DNA of 64,000 bases from JBPOIC01 sp052034865 (GCA_052034865.1 JBPOIC010000027.1:11198-75197), one strand, 5' to 3'. Positions 43,864 through 52,860 are shown, numbered from the stretch's first letter. The notes: generated by a model not told the origin, from the sequence alone. Program-made: numbers and translations.

Positions 43864-44847
43864 TTACACACAAAAATTCAAAAATTTGGGAAGGATTTCA
43901 AAAGTAGCGGGGATAGAGCCGAGTTGTTCTCCGTCCAGATTCAGCCAAACCGGATCGGTAGAGACCGGTTGAACCTGAATGCGCGTGGCTTTTAGACGAA
44001 GAGTGTTTTCCCCTTCAATGTTTACGCCCCTATAAAGTTTGGGCAAAACCTGCAGAAAACCGAGCACCCCCAAACGCTTCACGATGAGCACATCAAAAAG
44101 CCCATCATCAATCTTTGCATGAGGGGCTATGCATAATTTGCATCCAAAATAACGTCCATTGGCAACAACTCCTATTGTCGTCTCATGGATGTGATAATTG
44201 GTTTCGGGGGTTTCCACAATGATCGCATGGGGTTTGAAGCGATAGAAACTTAGGATTTCCTGATAAAGATAGGTGATCCAGGCGCCAAAGGTTTTAGTGG
44301 AGCGGTTGACGTCATACATCACCTGCCCTCCCAATCCAAAATCCGCGACATTGATAAAGTAACGCGTCTCGGTCTTTTGATGATGATTCAAAAATTCAAC
44401 CCGCCCAATGTCGATTTTTTGAACCTTCCGGGATTTTAAATGCTTGATCGCCTCACGTGAATCGGAGCTCCAGCCCAAGGTTCTTTTGAAATCATCCCCA
44501 CTGCCTAGCGGAAAAACGCCCAGCACCAACTCCGATTCAACCAGCGAAAGTGCAGACTTCTCTTTTTTTGCCGCTGATTTTAATTTGATCTCCTGAAGTG
44601 CTCCATTGACGACACCATTCAGAGTCCCATCTCCTCCCCCTGCAATGATCCAGCGAAACCCATTTTGAACCGCCAGGGCCGCTTGTCTTACGGTGTCATC
44701 AGAAGATTGAGTGTAGACGCATTCAAAATGAGGCCAGGTTTTTCGAATCTCCGGAAGAAGCTTTTCCCACCTCGCTTTTCCACGACCTCCACCAGAAACG
44801 GGATTGATGATGAAAAATGGGATGTTGGCTAAAGAAGGAGGTTTCAT
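43864..44847 (-). CDS. Diacylglycerol/lipid kinase (DAGK catalytic domain)
   Basis: Soluble lipid kinase of the DgkB/YegS family. It shows INPVSGGGRGKARW near 14-27, the nucleotide loop AGGGDGTLNGVV at 69-80, and FPLGSGDDFKRTLG. GLGGQVMYDVN and LWLNLDGEQL follow in the expected order. It overlaps the upstream Fe-S gene by four bases, which strongly suggests a role in the same pathway. It phosphorylates diacylglycerol or a related lipid; the substrate is uncertain. Confidence 0.9.
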   Translation of the reverse strand: MKPPSLANIPFFIINPVSGGGRGKARWEKLLPEIRKTWPHFECVYTQSSDDTVRQAALAVQNGFRWIIAGGGDGTLNGVVNGALQEIKLKSAAKKEKSALSLVESELVLGVFPLGSGDDFKRTLGWSSDSREAIKHLKSRKVQKIDIGRVEFLNHHQKTETRYFINVADFGLGGQVMYDVNRSTKTFGAWITYLYQEILSFYRFKPHAIIVETPETNYHIHETTIGVVANGRYFGCKLCIAPHAKIDDGLFDVLIVKRLGVLGFLQVLPKLYRGVNIEGENTLRLKATRIQVQPVSTDPVWLNLDGEQLGSIPATFEILPKFLNFCV

Positions 44848-45980
44848 AGGATGTTCTCATTTAAGAAACTGATGAGTTCTTTAACCACCAATTTCTTGTT
44901 GAGGTTTTTAAATTGCTGGGCTGCTTTGGGACAGGCAGTCACCAGGGTTTTGACCTCCTGATCCAGCATTTCCTGAGCGGTCCAGTTGGCAATGGTCAGC
45001 GAGTGATCCGGAGCAATCATGGGATAGCCTCCTCCGGCTCCAGAGCATCGGGCTTCGTGGTGATGACAGGAAAACTCCATCGGCTCTGTACCCGTCACGA
45101 TCTTTAACATTTCGCGGGGCTCATCGTACTGCTTTAGGTAGCGGCCCATATAACAGGAGTCATGATAGAAATAATGGGGCCGTGATTTGGGCAAGGATTG
45201 AAAGTTTTTTCGTCGCAGATGTTGGGCGACATATTCCGAAATGGTGGAAATCCGGGCTTTGAGTTTGAGTTTGATTTGTGGATAGACCTCTTTCAGCGTC
45301 CAGGCGCACTCGGGGGTTCCCACTACAATGAGGCTGTATTTTTTTAAGGATTGATATTGAATCTGGGCCAGTTCTTCAAACTCTGTCCGAAACCCCAGGT
45401 TCCAGAGTGAGCAGCCACAGCTTTGCAAAGGTTCTGCGAAAACGCCCAACTCTTCTACCTTGAGTTTGGTCAGAAGCTCGAGGGTATCTCCGACGCCTGC
45501 CGGATTGAGTCCCAATGTATGACAGCCTGCAAAATAAACCCGTTTTTTGTGAGGGTCGAGCCAGCGAGAGGGCTGGATGGAACCGTCACGATCGTTTATC
45601 ACCTGCAGGAGTTTTTTTTGAAGGTCCCGTCCGTAAGGATTGTTGTGAGTTCTGAAGATTTCCTTGAAAGCCAGCACTTCAACGGGAGCGACTTCTTTTG
45701 CCACGGCCTTCTCACGCAAGTCGTGAAGGGCGTCCGAGGGTGAAATTTCGTGTTTGCAAAAACTTTGAGAGGCACGACAGGTAACACAGCGATAGGCGAT
45801 CTCGGCATTTTCTTCATTTAAAGCCAGCTCGCCCGCATCTATAAGTTTTGCTGTCTGCTGTTTTCCCCACGGGGTGTAGGCCTCATTTTTTTCAGCCTCG
45901 GCCACAGGGCATGAAAAATGGCACATTTTAGGACAGTAGGTGCAAAAATCAGTCGATTTTTTATGTTCGGGGTTTAGCAT
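44844..45980 (-). CDS. Fe-S oxidoreductase subunit, GlcF/HdrD-like with CCG domains
   Basis: Contains an N-terminal CTYCPKMCHFSCP cluster, a second cluster CVTCRASQSFC, and two CCG-type blocks; the second reads DSCYMGRYLKQYDEPRE to HHEARCSGAGGGYPM. This layout matches GlcF (glycolate oxidase) and GlpC-type electron-transfer subunits. Here the usual CCGAGGG reads CSGAGGG, and the first cluster has C-x2-C-x3-C-x3-C spacing, so cluster ligation may be altered. It overlaps neighbours on both sides (7 and 4 bases), forming one operon. Confidence 0.85.
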   Translation of the reverse strand: MLNPEHKKSTDFCTYCPKMCHFSCPVAEAEKNEAYTPWGKQQTAKLIDAGELALNEENAEIAYRCVTCRASQSFCKHEISPSDALHDLREKAVAKEVAPVEVLAFKEIFRTHNNPYGRDLQKKLLQVINDRDGSIQPSRWLDPHKKRVYFAGCHTLGLNPAGVGDTLELLTKLKVEELGVFAEPLQSCGCSLWNLGFRTEFEELAQIQYQSLKKYSLIVVGTPECAWTLKEVYPQIKLKLKARISTISEYVAQHLRRKNFQSLPKSRPHYFYHDSCYMGRYLKQYDEPREMLKIVTGTEPMEFSCHHHEARCSGAGGGYPMIAPDHSLTIANWTAQEMLDQEVKTLVTACPKAAQQFKNLNKKLVVKELISFLNENIL

Positions 45981-46744
45981 AAACAGTTGAGAATCTCCTC
46001 TTCCACAATCCTGGTAGCGTCATCGGAAAGCAAAAGTTGTAGCCCTCCCCAGGCAGGATCCGGAAGATTTTTACGAAGCAATTTAAACAGATAATTTTGC
46101 GCCCGAGGGCTGTCTATCTTTTGAAAAGAATTTCCCTGCAGGACATCATCCAGCTCCTGCTCACAAGCTCCCAGCTCGCGGCGGGATCCCGCCCATTCAA
46201 GGGCCAGCATCCAATTCGAAGGAAGATCTGCCGGATAATTTTTAAGATCCTGTTTGGCAAATCGGCCAAAAGCACGGGGAATTAATTCGCGACGGGTCAA
46301 GAAGCGCTCAAAAGAATTGCTCGCCTGAAGAGTATCGAAAAAAACAGTGATGTAGAGAGTTTGAGCAGGGATTTTAAAGATTTTAAAAGTCGCCTGGGTC
46401 ATTTTTCCCAAACGGCTTTTGGTTCCAAGGATCAAGTTTTTCCAGTTCGGGCCTGTGGCTTTTCGAGGAGCAAGGAAAGGATGAAACTCAATCCCTTTTT
46501 TTCCTTCAAGAATGAGCGACACGCACAGCTCGGAAAGCTCGCCATAAAAACCGCTGTAGAGATTTTTAAGGTTTTGTCCCAGAACATCTTTTACCTTCTC
46601 TTCCTGATTTTTTTTCTTGGGAATTGAAGAAGGCGAATAAAATCCCAGGGTATACCCCTGATGATTGAGCTTTTTTTCAAACTGCTGCCAAGGCATCTCG
46701 GCATCGACGGTAACCAGATGAGAAATGGAATCAATTTCAAACAT
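45974..46744 (-). CDS. Divergent FAD-binding (GlcE-like) subunit
   Basis: Shares the FAD-PCMH fold pattern with GlcE: VTVDAEMPWQQFEKKLNHQGYTLGF matches the strand-helix unit of the FAD_binding_4 domain, but the usual glycine-rich pyrophosphate loop is replaced by SPSSIPKKKN. KNLILGTKSRLGKMTQATFKI resembles the later domain boundary. The loss of that loop suggests it does not bind FAD alone. The 256-residue length is shorter than GlcE (about 350). It overlaps the Fe-S gene by seven bases. Confidence 0.6.
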   Translation of the reverse strand: MFEIDSISHLVTVDAEMPWQQFEKKLNHQGYTLGFYSPSSIPKKKNQEEKVKDVLGQNLKNLYSGFYGELSELCVSLILEGKKGIEFHPFLAPRKATGPNWKNLILGTKSRLGKMTQATFKIFKIPAQTLYITVFFDTLQASNSFERFLTRRELIPRAFGRFAKQDLKNYPADLPSNWMLALEWAGSRRELGACEQELDDVLQGNSFQKIDSPRAQNYLFKLLRKNLPDPAWGGLQLLLSDDATRIVEEEILNCLC

Positions 46745-46993
46745 AATTTTTTAAAAACAGAGCGAGTTTTTCCCTCGCCTGTATGAAAATACCTTGCATT
46801 AAAACGTCAGATTCAGAAGGAATCTTAAGGAACTCACGAAGATTTTCATGCAATCCTTGTAAAAAAACATCCGTATAACTGTGCGATTTAGCCCTCGGAA
46901 TCTACGTTCTTTCAAGAAAATCAGGTCCTTTCAAAACGGATCAGTTGATTGCAGGCTCATCGCAAAACCTCGCCCACCCTCCATCTTACATAC

Positions 46994-48529
46994 TCAAAGC
47001 CCCAGTTTTCCTGGATTTAAAATTCCGTTCGGATCAAGGGTCTGTTTAGCTTTTTTAAGCCATTCATGCAAAGGCCCTAACTCATGCACAAAGGCCTCTG
47101 CCTTAAGGGAGCCAATCCCATGGTGATGACTGACGGTTCCTCCACTTTCCAGGCAGGCACTCAAGGCCTTGTCCCAGACACGGCGGTGCAGCTTGAGACT
47201 TTCCTCTTCGGTCGGGGCATAGCCGACGAATGTAAAATAAATCGAGCAGCCATCGTTGTAGGCGTGGGAGAAATGGGCCATGACCAGGACATCACCCTGC
47301 AGGGCCCTGCGAATTCCATCATAAAGATTTGGAAGCAGTTTCCAGGAGGCAGCGACTTCCATCGTATCGGCAAATAGTCCCCAATCAAGCACCGGAGACA
47401 TCTTATAAGAAACGCTATAGCGGCGCCTGAGCCAATCCAGCCCGGGTTTTTTTCCTAAAAATTCGCCCCCCTGTTCTTCGCAGACTTTCATGACCTGAGG
47501 GACTTCGTAGTGCACTTTCCATTCAGTTCCTTCAAAACCCAAGATCAGAAGAGATTGAGAAAAAGAAAGGTCAATCAGACGGTTGAGCCGCTGAACCTGC
47601 GAAAAAGCGGCTTTGATCGAATTGATTTTTAAAAATTTTACACTCGATTTTATGGATGAAGGGATGAGATCGAAAAAACGTTGGGTGATGGAGCCTTCGT
47701 CGGGATCGCCGTGAGTGGAGAAGAGAAATGAGTCGAGCGGATCGTAAAGGCGGACTACGGCTGGGCGCAGGCCCATCTGCATAAACCGGCGAATAGCCTG
47801 GGTTCCCTGGGCAACACTTGAAAATTGGTAAGCAATAAACCGCTGGCTTTCTGGCTGGGGATGAATCGCGAGGGTCGCTTCGGTCATCGCACCCAATGTT
47901 CCTTCGGAGCCAACAAAAAGCTCTTTCAAATCGAATTTTTCAGAGGCACCCACATTGAGAAGTCTGCCATCTGCCAGGCAGACTTTAAAGCTTCGGACCA
48001 TATCCTCAATCTTGCCATACTTGGTGGAAAGCTGACCGGCCGAGCGACAGGCAAGATATCCTCCGAGGGTGGCGGTATAGATGGAGGAAGGAAAATGGCC
48101 GAGAGTGTAGCCGGCCACATTGAGTTTACGCTCTAAAATTTCTCCCATGATCCCCGCCTGGGCCGTGACTGTCAGGGCTTCGGGATCGATGGATAGAATC
48201 TGATCCATGCGTTTCAAATCGAGAATGATTCCGCCTTTGACGGGGATCGTCCCTCCGCACACTCCGGATCCTGCGCCATAAGGTATGACCGGAATTTTCT
48301 TTTCATTGGCGTATTTTAAAACCTCACAAACTTCCTCAGAATTTTCAGGCCACACGATGACATCGGGTGCGTGACGCAAATGACCGGCTCGAATTTCGAT
48401 CAGGGCAGGGGTTGAGCTGTCGCGACCATAGGCGATGCGGTCAACTTCACGCACAGAAACCCAGCGCTCGCCACAAATCTTGCTCAGCTCCGAAACGATA
48501 TTTTTGGGTAGATAAGAATTTGAAATCAC
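46994..48529 (-). CDS. FAD-binding oxidase, alkylglycerone-phosphate synthase (AGPS)-like
   Basis: VAO/PCMH flavoprotein. PYGAGSGVCGGTIP forms the FAD pyrophosphate loop. FPSSIYTATLGGYLACRSAG followed by KYGKIEDMV is close to the AGPS signature; SHHHGIGSLK near the C-terminus supplies the AGPS histidine motif, and DPNGILNPGKLGL is the standard ending. AGPS makes the ether bond of ether lipids; related enzymes oxidise D-lactate or glycolate. The start is GTG at 48529; no ATG fits. A 249-base gap separates it from the next gene on the same strand, so one transcript is possible but not proven. Confidence 0.85.
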   Translation of the reverse strand: MISNSYLPKNIVSELSKICGERWVSVREVDRIAYGRDSSTPALIEIRAGHLRHAPDVIVWPENSEEVCEVLKYANEKKIPVIPYGAGSGVCGGTIPVKGGIILDLKRMDQILSIDPEALTVTAQAGIMGEILERKLNVAGYTLGHFPSSIYTATLGGYLACRSAGQLSTKYGKIEDMVRSFKVCLADGRLLNVGASEKFDLKELFVGSEGTLGAMTEATLAIHPQPESQRFIAYQFSSVAQGTQAIRRFMQMGLRPAVVRLYDPLDSFLFSTHGDPDEGSITQRFFDLIPSSIKSSVKFLKINSIKAAFSQVQRLNRLIDLSFSQSLLILGFEGTEWKVHYEVPQVMKVCEEQGGEFLGKKPGLDWLRRRYSVSYKMSPVLDWGLFADTMEVAASWKLLPNLYDGIRRALQGDVLVMAHFSHAYNDGCSIYFTFVGYAPTEEESLKLHRRVWDKALSACLESGGTVSHHHGIGSLKAEAFVHELGPLHEWLKKAKQTLDPNGILNPGKLGL

Positions 48530-48866
48530 GGGAATTTATGCCCTGATCCTGTCAGACCCTCATTTTAGCCTGATGGATCATAAGGCTATTGGAATGATCG
48601 TATGAATGGAAATGATTTAATGAGAGATAAGATTAATAGCAAGTCGAAATACGGACGTGTAACCTAACATGGGGTGAAGAGTGCAACGTAGGAAGTGAGT
48701 GAAGCGAGGAGCTTAAGCCTAGAGGACATTTTCCCGTTGATCAAAGCAGTCTGGTTGGATGAAAAAGAAGTTTAAGTGTTTTTAGAGGTCGTTTAAATCC
48801 CGCGTGTATGTAATCAACAGAAAAGGCGTTCTGTGGGTTCCAAATTGAATCCTATATGATTTCACT
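48530..48866. other. 337-base intergenic region
   Basis: Divergent gap before an orphan gene. A short TAGCCT...AGGCTA hairpin occurs near 48568-48590. There is no convincing promoter on either strand and no gene. A GTGAGTGAAGCGAGGAG stretch near 48706 faintly resembles the trinucleotide part of the dispersed repeat. Confidence 0.3.
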
Positions 48867-49268
48867 ATGAGCCAGATTCTCTATCCAGTTTTCGAAAAAG
48901 TTATCGACTACTCCCTTAAAACAACGGGAGAGTTCATTGCCGCATATATTGAAGAGCTCGAGGAGTTGGCTGAGCGTCTTCAAACAAAGTCGTTGAGTGA
49001 ATTCAGCAGCTTTTCTGATGAAGAGGTGGCGGCCTTGCTGGAAAGTGGTGATTTGGATCCTGACGAAGTTTCAAATATTCCTCAAGGAGAATGGTTTTCA
49101 GCCGAGCAGGGAGTGCAAACTCTCGCCTTGCTTCTCACCCAGTTGTCTCAAGAATCTTCAACCGAGGATAATTTTATGAGCGGTGTTATCAATGAACTTC
49201 AAGATCTCAAAAAGGCACTGGAGGAGGCTTCACAAGAGGGCATTCGGTTTCATCTCAGAATGTCCTGA
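48867..49268 (+). CDS. Orphan helical protein, 133 residues
   Basis: No family recognised. Mostly helical and acidic: EFIAAYIEELEELAERLQ, then FSDEEVAALLESGDLDPDEV, and a C-terminal amphipathic helix NELQDLKKALEEASQEG. No signal peptide or membrane segment. The start lacks a clear ribosome-binding site, but the frame has good coding character. It precedes another orphan by 69 bases on the same strand. Confidence 0.55.
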   Translation: MSQILYPVFEKVIDYSLKTTGEFIAAYIEELEELAERLQTKSLSEFSSFSDEEVAALLESGDLDPDEVSNIPQGEWFSAEQGVQTLALLLTQLSQESSTEDNFMSGVINELQDLKKALEEASQEGIRFHLRMS

Positions 49269-49337
49269 TTTTTCTTTTTCTCACTCACCTCAAAAGCGAC
49301 TTTCATCGTGATAAAAATCCAAACAGGATAGACGATC

Positions 49338-49826
49338 ATGATTTCAGGTCATGAAAACATCGCAAAATTATTTTCTGTTTTTCATGATGGAGGCATTGCC
49401 GATCATCTAACCAAAGAAAAAGATCTCATCCTGACTGTAGAAATTTTATACCTCGCCCAAAGAATACATCCTTCCTTTAAAAAATTTTACTTAACCTTAA
49501 AGCAGCCCCAAAAGATCCAGTTCATCCCATGGCGCATTGATCTTGCACAAAAACCTGTGCCTATTCTCGAGCTCAAAAAAATCTTCGAGCCTGATCTGGA
49601 TATTCTGGAGGGTCAGTTGCAAGATGACCTGGTTCAGGTCGTGTGCAACCAACTTTCAGCGGGCTACGACTATTGCGGTGGCGTTCTTTCTTTCAAAACA
49701 GAAGGGGTAGATGTTCAGGATGAAGCAGGAAAGAGATATTCTTTAGAGGAGCTTACACGGCTTAGCGAAGCGTATTGGAAAGATTGGGAGAAAAGAGACA
49801 ATTCCGCATTAATGACGGAGAAGTGA
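49338..49826 (+). CDS. Orphan acidic/helical protein, 162 residues
   Basis: Not recognised. A soluble alpha/beta-looking sequence with IAKLFSVFHDGGIADHL at the start, KIQFIPWRIDLAQKPV and SAGYDYCGGVLSFKTEGVDV in the middle, and LTRLSEAYWKDWEKRDN near the end. It lacks a signal peptide. Size and composition resemble small immunity proteins, but nothing proves it. It follows the 133-residue gene and could be co-transcribed with it. Confidence 0.5.
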   Translation: MISGHENIAKLFSVFHDGGIADHLTKEKDLILTVEILYLAQRIHPSFKKFYLTLKQPQKIQFIPWRIDLAQKPVPILELKKIFEPDLDILEGQLQDDLVQVVCNQLSAGYDYCGGVLSFKTEGVDVQDEAGKRYSLEELTRLSEAYWKDWEKRDNSALMTEK

Positions 49827-50237
49827 ATATTTCGCAAACGAGAGAAAGGGAAGGATAAGCCAGAATATTTCCTGCTTCTCATGGCGAAGAGGGTGGGTTT
49901 TAAATCTGGTTGGGGGATGGTTAAAAAATGAAAACCATACTTACAACTAAAGGCTAAGGTTCAATTAAATACATTTAATACTGTATTCCACTTCCCTAAA
50001 ACCCAAAACTCCACCCTTCCATCCCCTACACTAATCGATAGTCAGCAACTTCTACCGCTCAACCATCCATCCAGCATTCTTGACATTTCCTACTGTGGGA
50101 AGTGAGTTTAATAAAAATATTTTTGAAAAAGGGATGGTGGAAGTCTTACTCCAGAGATAACGGGCAGAAGGAATACCTCATATTAAATTTGACCCATCAT
50201 TAAAGTAAAAAAATTGGATTTAAAGAAAGGAAAATCT
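49827..50237. other. 411-base intergenic region
   Basis: Holds a 16-base palindrome ATTAAATACATTTAAT (49964-49979) overlapping AATACTGTATT, and a lone TTGACA near 50087 without a good -10. No coding frame or terminator was identified. Confidence 0.35.
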
Positions 50238-50621
50238 ATGGAAAAACGCGAAAAGAATAACATGGTAGGATGGTTTGAAATTTACGTAAACGATATGGGC
50301 CGTGCGAAAAAATTTTATGAATCCGTTTTTAGCACCAGGCTCGATAAATTGGAAAATCAAGAGACCGAGATGTGGTCTTTTCCAGGAAACATGAATCAAT
50401 ACGGTGCTCCAGGAGCGCTCGTTAAAATGCCAGGATTTCCTGCGGGCAAAAACAGCGTGCTTGTCTACTTTTCTTGCGAGAACTGCGCAGATGAAGAAAA
50501 GCGCGTCACTGAGTTTGGTGGACGTGTGGAAAAAGGCAAGTTCTCCATCGGTCAGTACGGATTCATCTCTCTGGTTTATGACACCGAGGGAAACATGTTC
50601 GGGCTTCATTCTCTTAAATAA
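50238..50621 (+). CDS. VOC (glyoxalase-like) superfamily protein
   Basis: A single-domain vicinal-oxygen-chelate fold protein of 127 residues. VGWFEIYVNDMGRAKKFYES is the first beta-alpha unit, and YGFISLVYDTEGNMFGLHS the last strand pair carrying the second metal residue. Members of this PhnB-like group have many roles. The start is set by AAAGGAAAATCT before the ATG at 50238; an upstream start at 50214 is weaker. It is followed by a DUF1801 gene. Confidence 0.85.
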   Translation: MEKREKNNMVGWFEIYVNDMGRAKKFYESVFSTRLDKLENQETEMWSFPGNMNQYGAPGALVKMPGFPAGKNSVLVYFSCENCADEEKRVTEFGGRVEKGKFSIGQYGFISLVYDTEGNMFGLHSLK

Positions 50622-50825
50622 ATCTACGAGAGAATGGGCCAATCGATAGTGTTTGATCTTCCTGCGGTCGGTTCGCCTGACTCAAGAGCTAGACTGCCTT
50701 CAGCTCTCAGTTCTGAATGTCGACCTCAACCAATTGAGAAGGCAGATCCAAAGATTCCTGCCCGCCTAAACAGCAAATCTACGAGGGGATCGTTGCGAAA
50801 GGCCTCGGCGCAAAGCTCATAACTG

Positions 50826-51200
50826 ATGAAACCAAAAAAATTTAAAAATATAGATGAATATCTGAGTCATCTACCGAAAGACCAACTCAAGAAGGCTATC
50901 GAGCTCAGAACGATTCTTCAGAGCGCGATGCCAGAAGCAGAAGAAGTCATCAGCTACAACATGCCGGCGTATCGTTATAATGGCATTCTAGTATATTTTA
51001 GCTCATATGCGAATCATCTGGGGTTTTATCCAACCTCCAGCGGAGTGGAGGCCTTTCGTCCTCAGCTTGAGAAATACAAAATTGGAAAAGGATCGATTCA
51101 GTTTCCTTTAACCGCTCCGTTACCTGAAAAACTAATTACTAAGATTTGTCGGTTCAGATTCCGACAGATGAAAGAAAAGAAAAAGAAGGTAAAGGGATAG
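50826..51200 (+). CDS. DUF1801 (YdhG-like) protein
   Basis: A 124-residue protein of the YdhG/DUF1801 family: IDEYLSHLPKDQLKKAIELR, then PEAEEVISYNMPAYRYNGIL and YANHLGFYPTSSGVEAF, and a tail rich in Lys. Some members have been described as iron-chaperone-like proteins, but the role is uncertain. It lies after the VOC gene on the same strand; the 204-base gap between them shows no gene, though a direct repeat AAATCTACGAG recurs at 50620 and 50775. Confidence 0.85.
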   Translation: MKPKKFKNIDEYLSHLPKDQLKKAIELRTILQSAMPEAEEVISYNMPAYRYNGILVYFSSYANHLGFYPTSSGVEAFRPQLEKYKIGKGSIQFPLTAPLPEKLITKICRFRFRQMKEKKKKVKG

Positions 51201-51239
51201 GAATATTTTTCATATTCCAGAATGGGGCACAGGAAACAT

Positions 51240-52247
51240 CTACATCACCGGTTGGGTTTCGCTGGTTTTTCCCAACTGGAACTGATTCACCGCCGCCCGA
51301 TGTTCTTCGTAGGTGCGCGAGAACTGGTGGGTGCCGTTTCCACGGCTGACAAAATAAAGATAATCGGTAGTGGCGGGATTGAGTGCGGCAAGAATGCTTT
51401 TTAGCCCAGGATTGGCGATGGGCGTGGGAGGAAGACCCGCGCGGCGATAGGTGTTGTAGGGACCATCGCGATCCAGATCGACGCGGCGCAAATTCCCATC
51501 GAAATTTTCAACTCCGTAAATCACACTCGGATCGGTCGCCAACGGAATGCCCTGTTTTAAACGATTGTAAAAAACACTCGCCACCAGCGGGCGTTCCTCA
51601 TCTTTCGAGGTTTCTTTTTCAATTAAAGAGGCAAGGATGAGAATTTGATAAGGGGTCATTCCCTGCTCTTGAGCGCGTGAGCGAAGTGAATCGGTAAAAT
51701 GGCTTTTAAAATTTTTCACCATGAGATGAATGATTTCATCCGCACTCATGTCGCGGGTGTACTCGTAGGTATCCGGAAACAAATAGCCCTCCAGTATTTT
51801 TCCCTCGAGTTTTTCTTTAACCATCAGATCGGCGCGACGACACTTCGCCAAAAACTCAGCTGCGCTTCCCAATCCTTTGGATTCTAAAAGACGCGCAATC
51901 TCTGAAAGGTTGTATCCTTCCGGAATGGTAAAAGTTCGCCGAATTCGATCGCCGCGAATCAACTGGGTTGCGATACTCTCAGGAGTCGATTGCGGCTGGA
52001 TTTGATATTCTCCTGCCTTCAAGCCCTTTCCTACCTGCCGATATCGAAAATAGATCTGAAGCAAACGCGGTGAATCAGTGAGACCATTTTTTTCCAGTTC
52101 AGCAATTACTCCCTGAACGCCCATGCCGCGCTGAACCTCTAAAATCGACTCTTTGCCGACAGGATGATTGGGAAAGGTGAGGGCTTCGTAGGCGATGAAT
52201 CCGACGAGGGCAAAAATGAAAATCAGGAAGAGATATTTTAATTTCAT
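51240..52247 (-). CDS. mltG: Endolytic murein transglycosylase MltG
   Basis: Inner-membrane lytic transglycosylase that cuts nascent peptidoglycan and sets glycan chain length. An N-terminal anchor YLFLIFIFALVGFIAYEAL is followed by the LysM-like region and the YceG domain. LIEKETS carries the catalytic Glu, Glu210; EGYLFPDTYEY, DPSVIYG and YNTYRRAGLPPTPIANPG are family blocks. The frame extends 16 codons upstream, but the ATG at 52247 has AAAGGA and gives 335 residues. It lies 57 bases downstream of ruvX on the same strand. Confidence 0.95.
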   Translation of the reverse strand: MKLKYLFLIFIFALVGFIAYEALTFPNHPVGKESILEVQRGMGVQGVIAELEKNGLTDSPRLLQIYFRYRQVGKGLKAGEYQIQPQSTPESIATQLIRGDRIRRTFTIPEGYNLSEIARLLESKGLGSAAEFLAKCRRADLMVKEKLEGKILEGYLFPDTYEYTRDMSADEIIHLMVKNFKSHFTDSLRSRAQEQGMTPYQILILASLIEKETSKDEERPLVASVFYNRLKQGIPLATDPSVIYGVENFDGNLRRVDLDRDGPYNTYRRAGLPPTPIANPGLKSILAALNPATTDYLYFVSRGNGTHQFSRTYEEHRAAVNQFQLGKTSETQPVM

Positions 52248-52304
52248 GGAATTCCTTTTGTGTTCGATGGATTGGGAGAAAATATCTGCACTCAAGATTT
52301 CCTT

Positions 52305-52772
52305 CTAACTTCTGAAGTCTGGATTCTGTCTTCTTCCCTCGTCCTTCTCCGTTCTCATCCTTTCCAGAAAATCCTCGAGAATCAAACACGCCGCCAGCGC
52401 ATCGACATTCTGTTTTCGTTTTTTTCCTTTCAGCCCGTACTCGGTCAGACGATCTTCAGCCTCCCAGCTGGTCAGCCTTTCATCGCACCATTCAATGCAA
52501 AGATTCAGATTTTCCTGGCGAAGTTTTTTTTCGAGCTGATCGATGAATTGTCGCACTTTTTTGACCTGGGTACTTTCGGATCCATCCATATTTAAGGGAA
52601 GTCCCACGACGATTCCGTGCACATTCAAATCGCGGATCGCTTCTAGGATAAATTGAAGATCGGCCTGCAATTCTTTGCGGTAAAGGGTTTCGCGCGGGCA
52701 CACCACGCTTGCCTCGTTAAAGGCAAGCCCAACGCGTTTTTGCCCGACATCGAGTGATAACCATCGTTTCAT
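52305..52772 (-). CDS. ruvX: Putative pre-16S rRNA nuclease RuvX (YqgF)
   Basis: RNase H-fold nuclease that processes the 5' end of 16S rRNA. LSLDVGQKRVGLAFNE holds the first catalytic Asp, GIVVGLPLNMDGSES the signature loop, WCDERLTSWEAEDRL the Glu region, and KQNVDALAACLILEDFL the last Asp. The final 12 codons (ERMRTEKDEGRRQNPDFRS) come from CAGAATC/CAGACTT-like repeat sequence, so the C-terminus appears to have been extended by a repeat. It is in a tandem with mltG and divergent from ppnP. Confidence 0.94.
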   Translation of the reverse strand: MKRWLSLDVGQKRVGLAFNEASVVCPRETLYRKELQADLQFILEAIRDLNVHGIVVGLPLNMDGSESTQVKKVRQFIDQLEKKLRQENLNLCIEWCDERLTSWEAEDRLTEYGLKGKKRKQNVDALAACLILEDFLERMRTEKDEGRRQNPDFRS

Positions 52773-52860
52773 TTTTCGATATTAATCGGAGGAGAAATCG
52801 CTGTATAGAAAATTTCAGGCATTTTGTGTTTCCTCATCTTCATTAAACGAAAGGACTCCC

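Noticed and set aside
50634..50822. 62-codon frame between the VOC and DUF1801 genes
   Set aside because: Low-complexity Pro/Ser/Arg translation, no ribosome-binding site, and a direct repeat at both ends suggest non-coding DNA.
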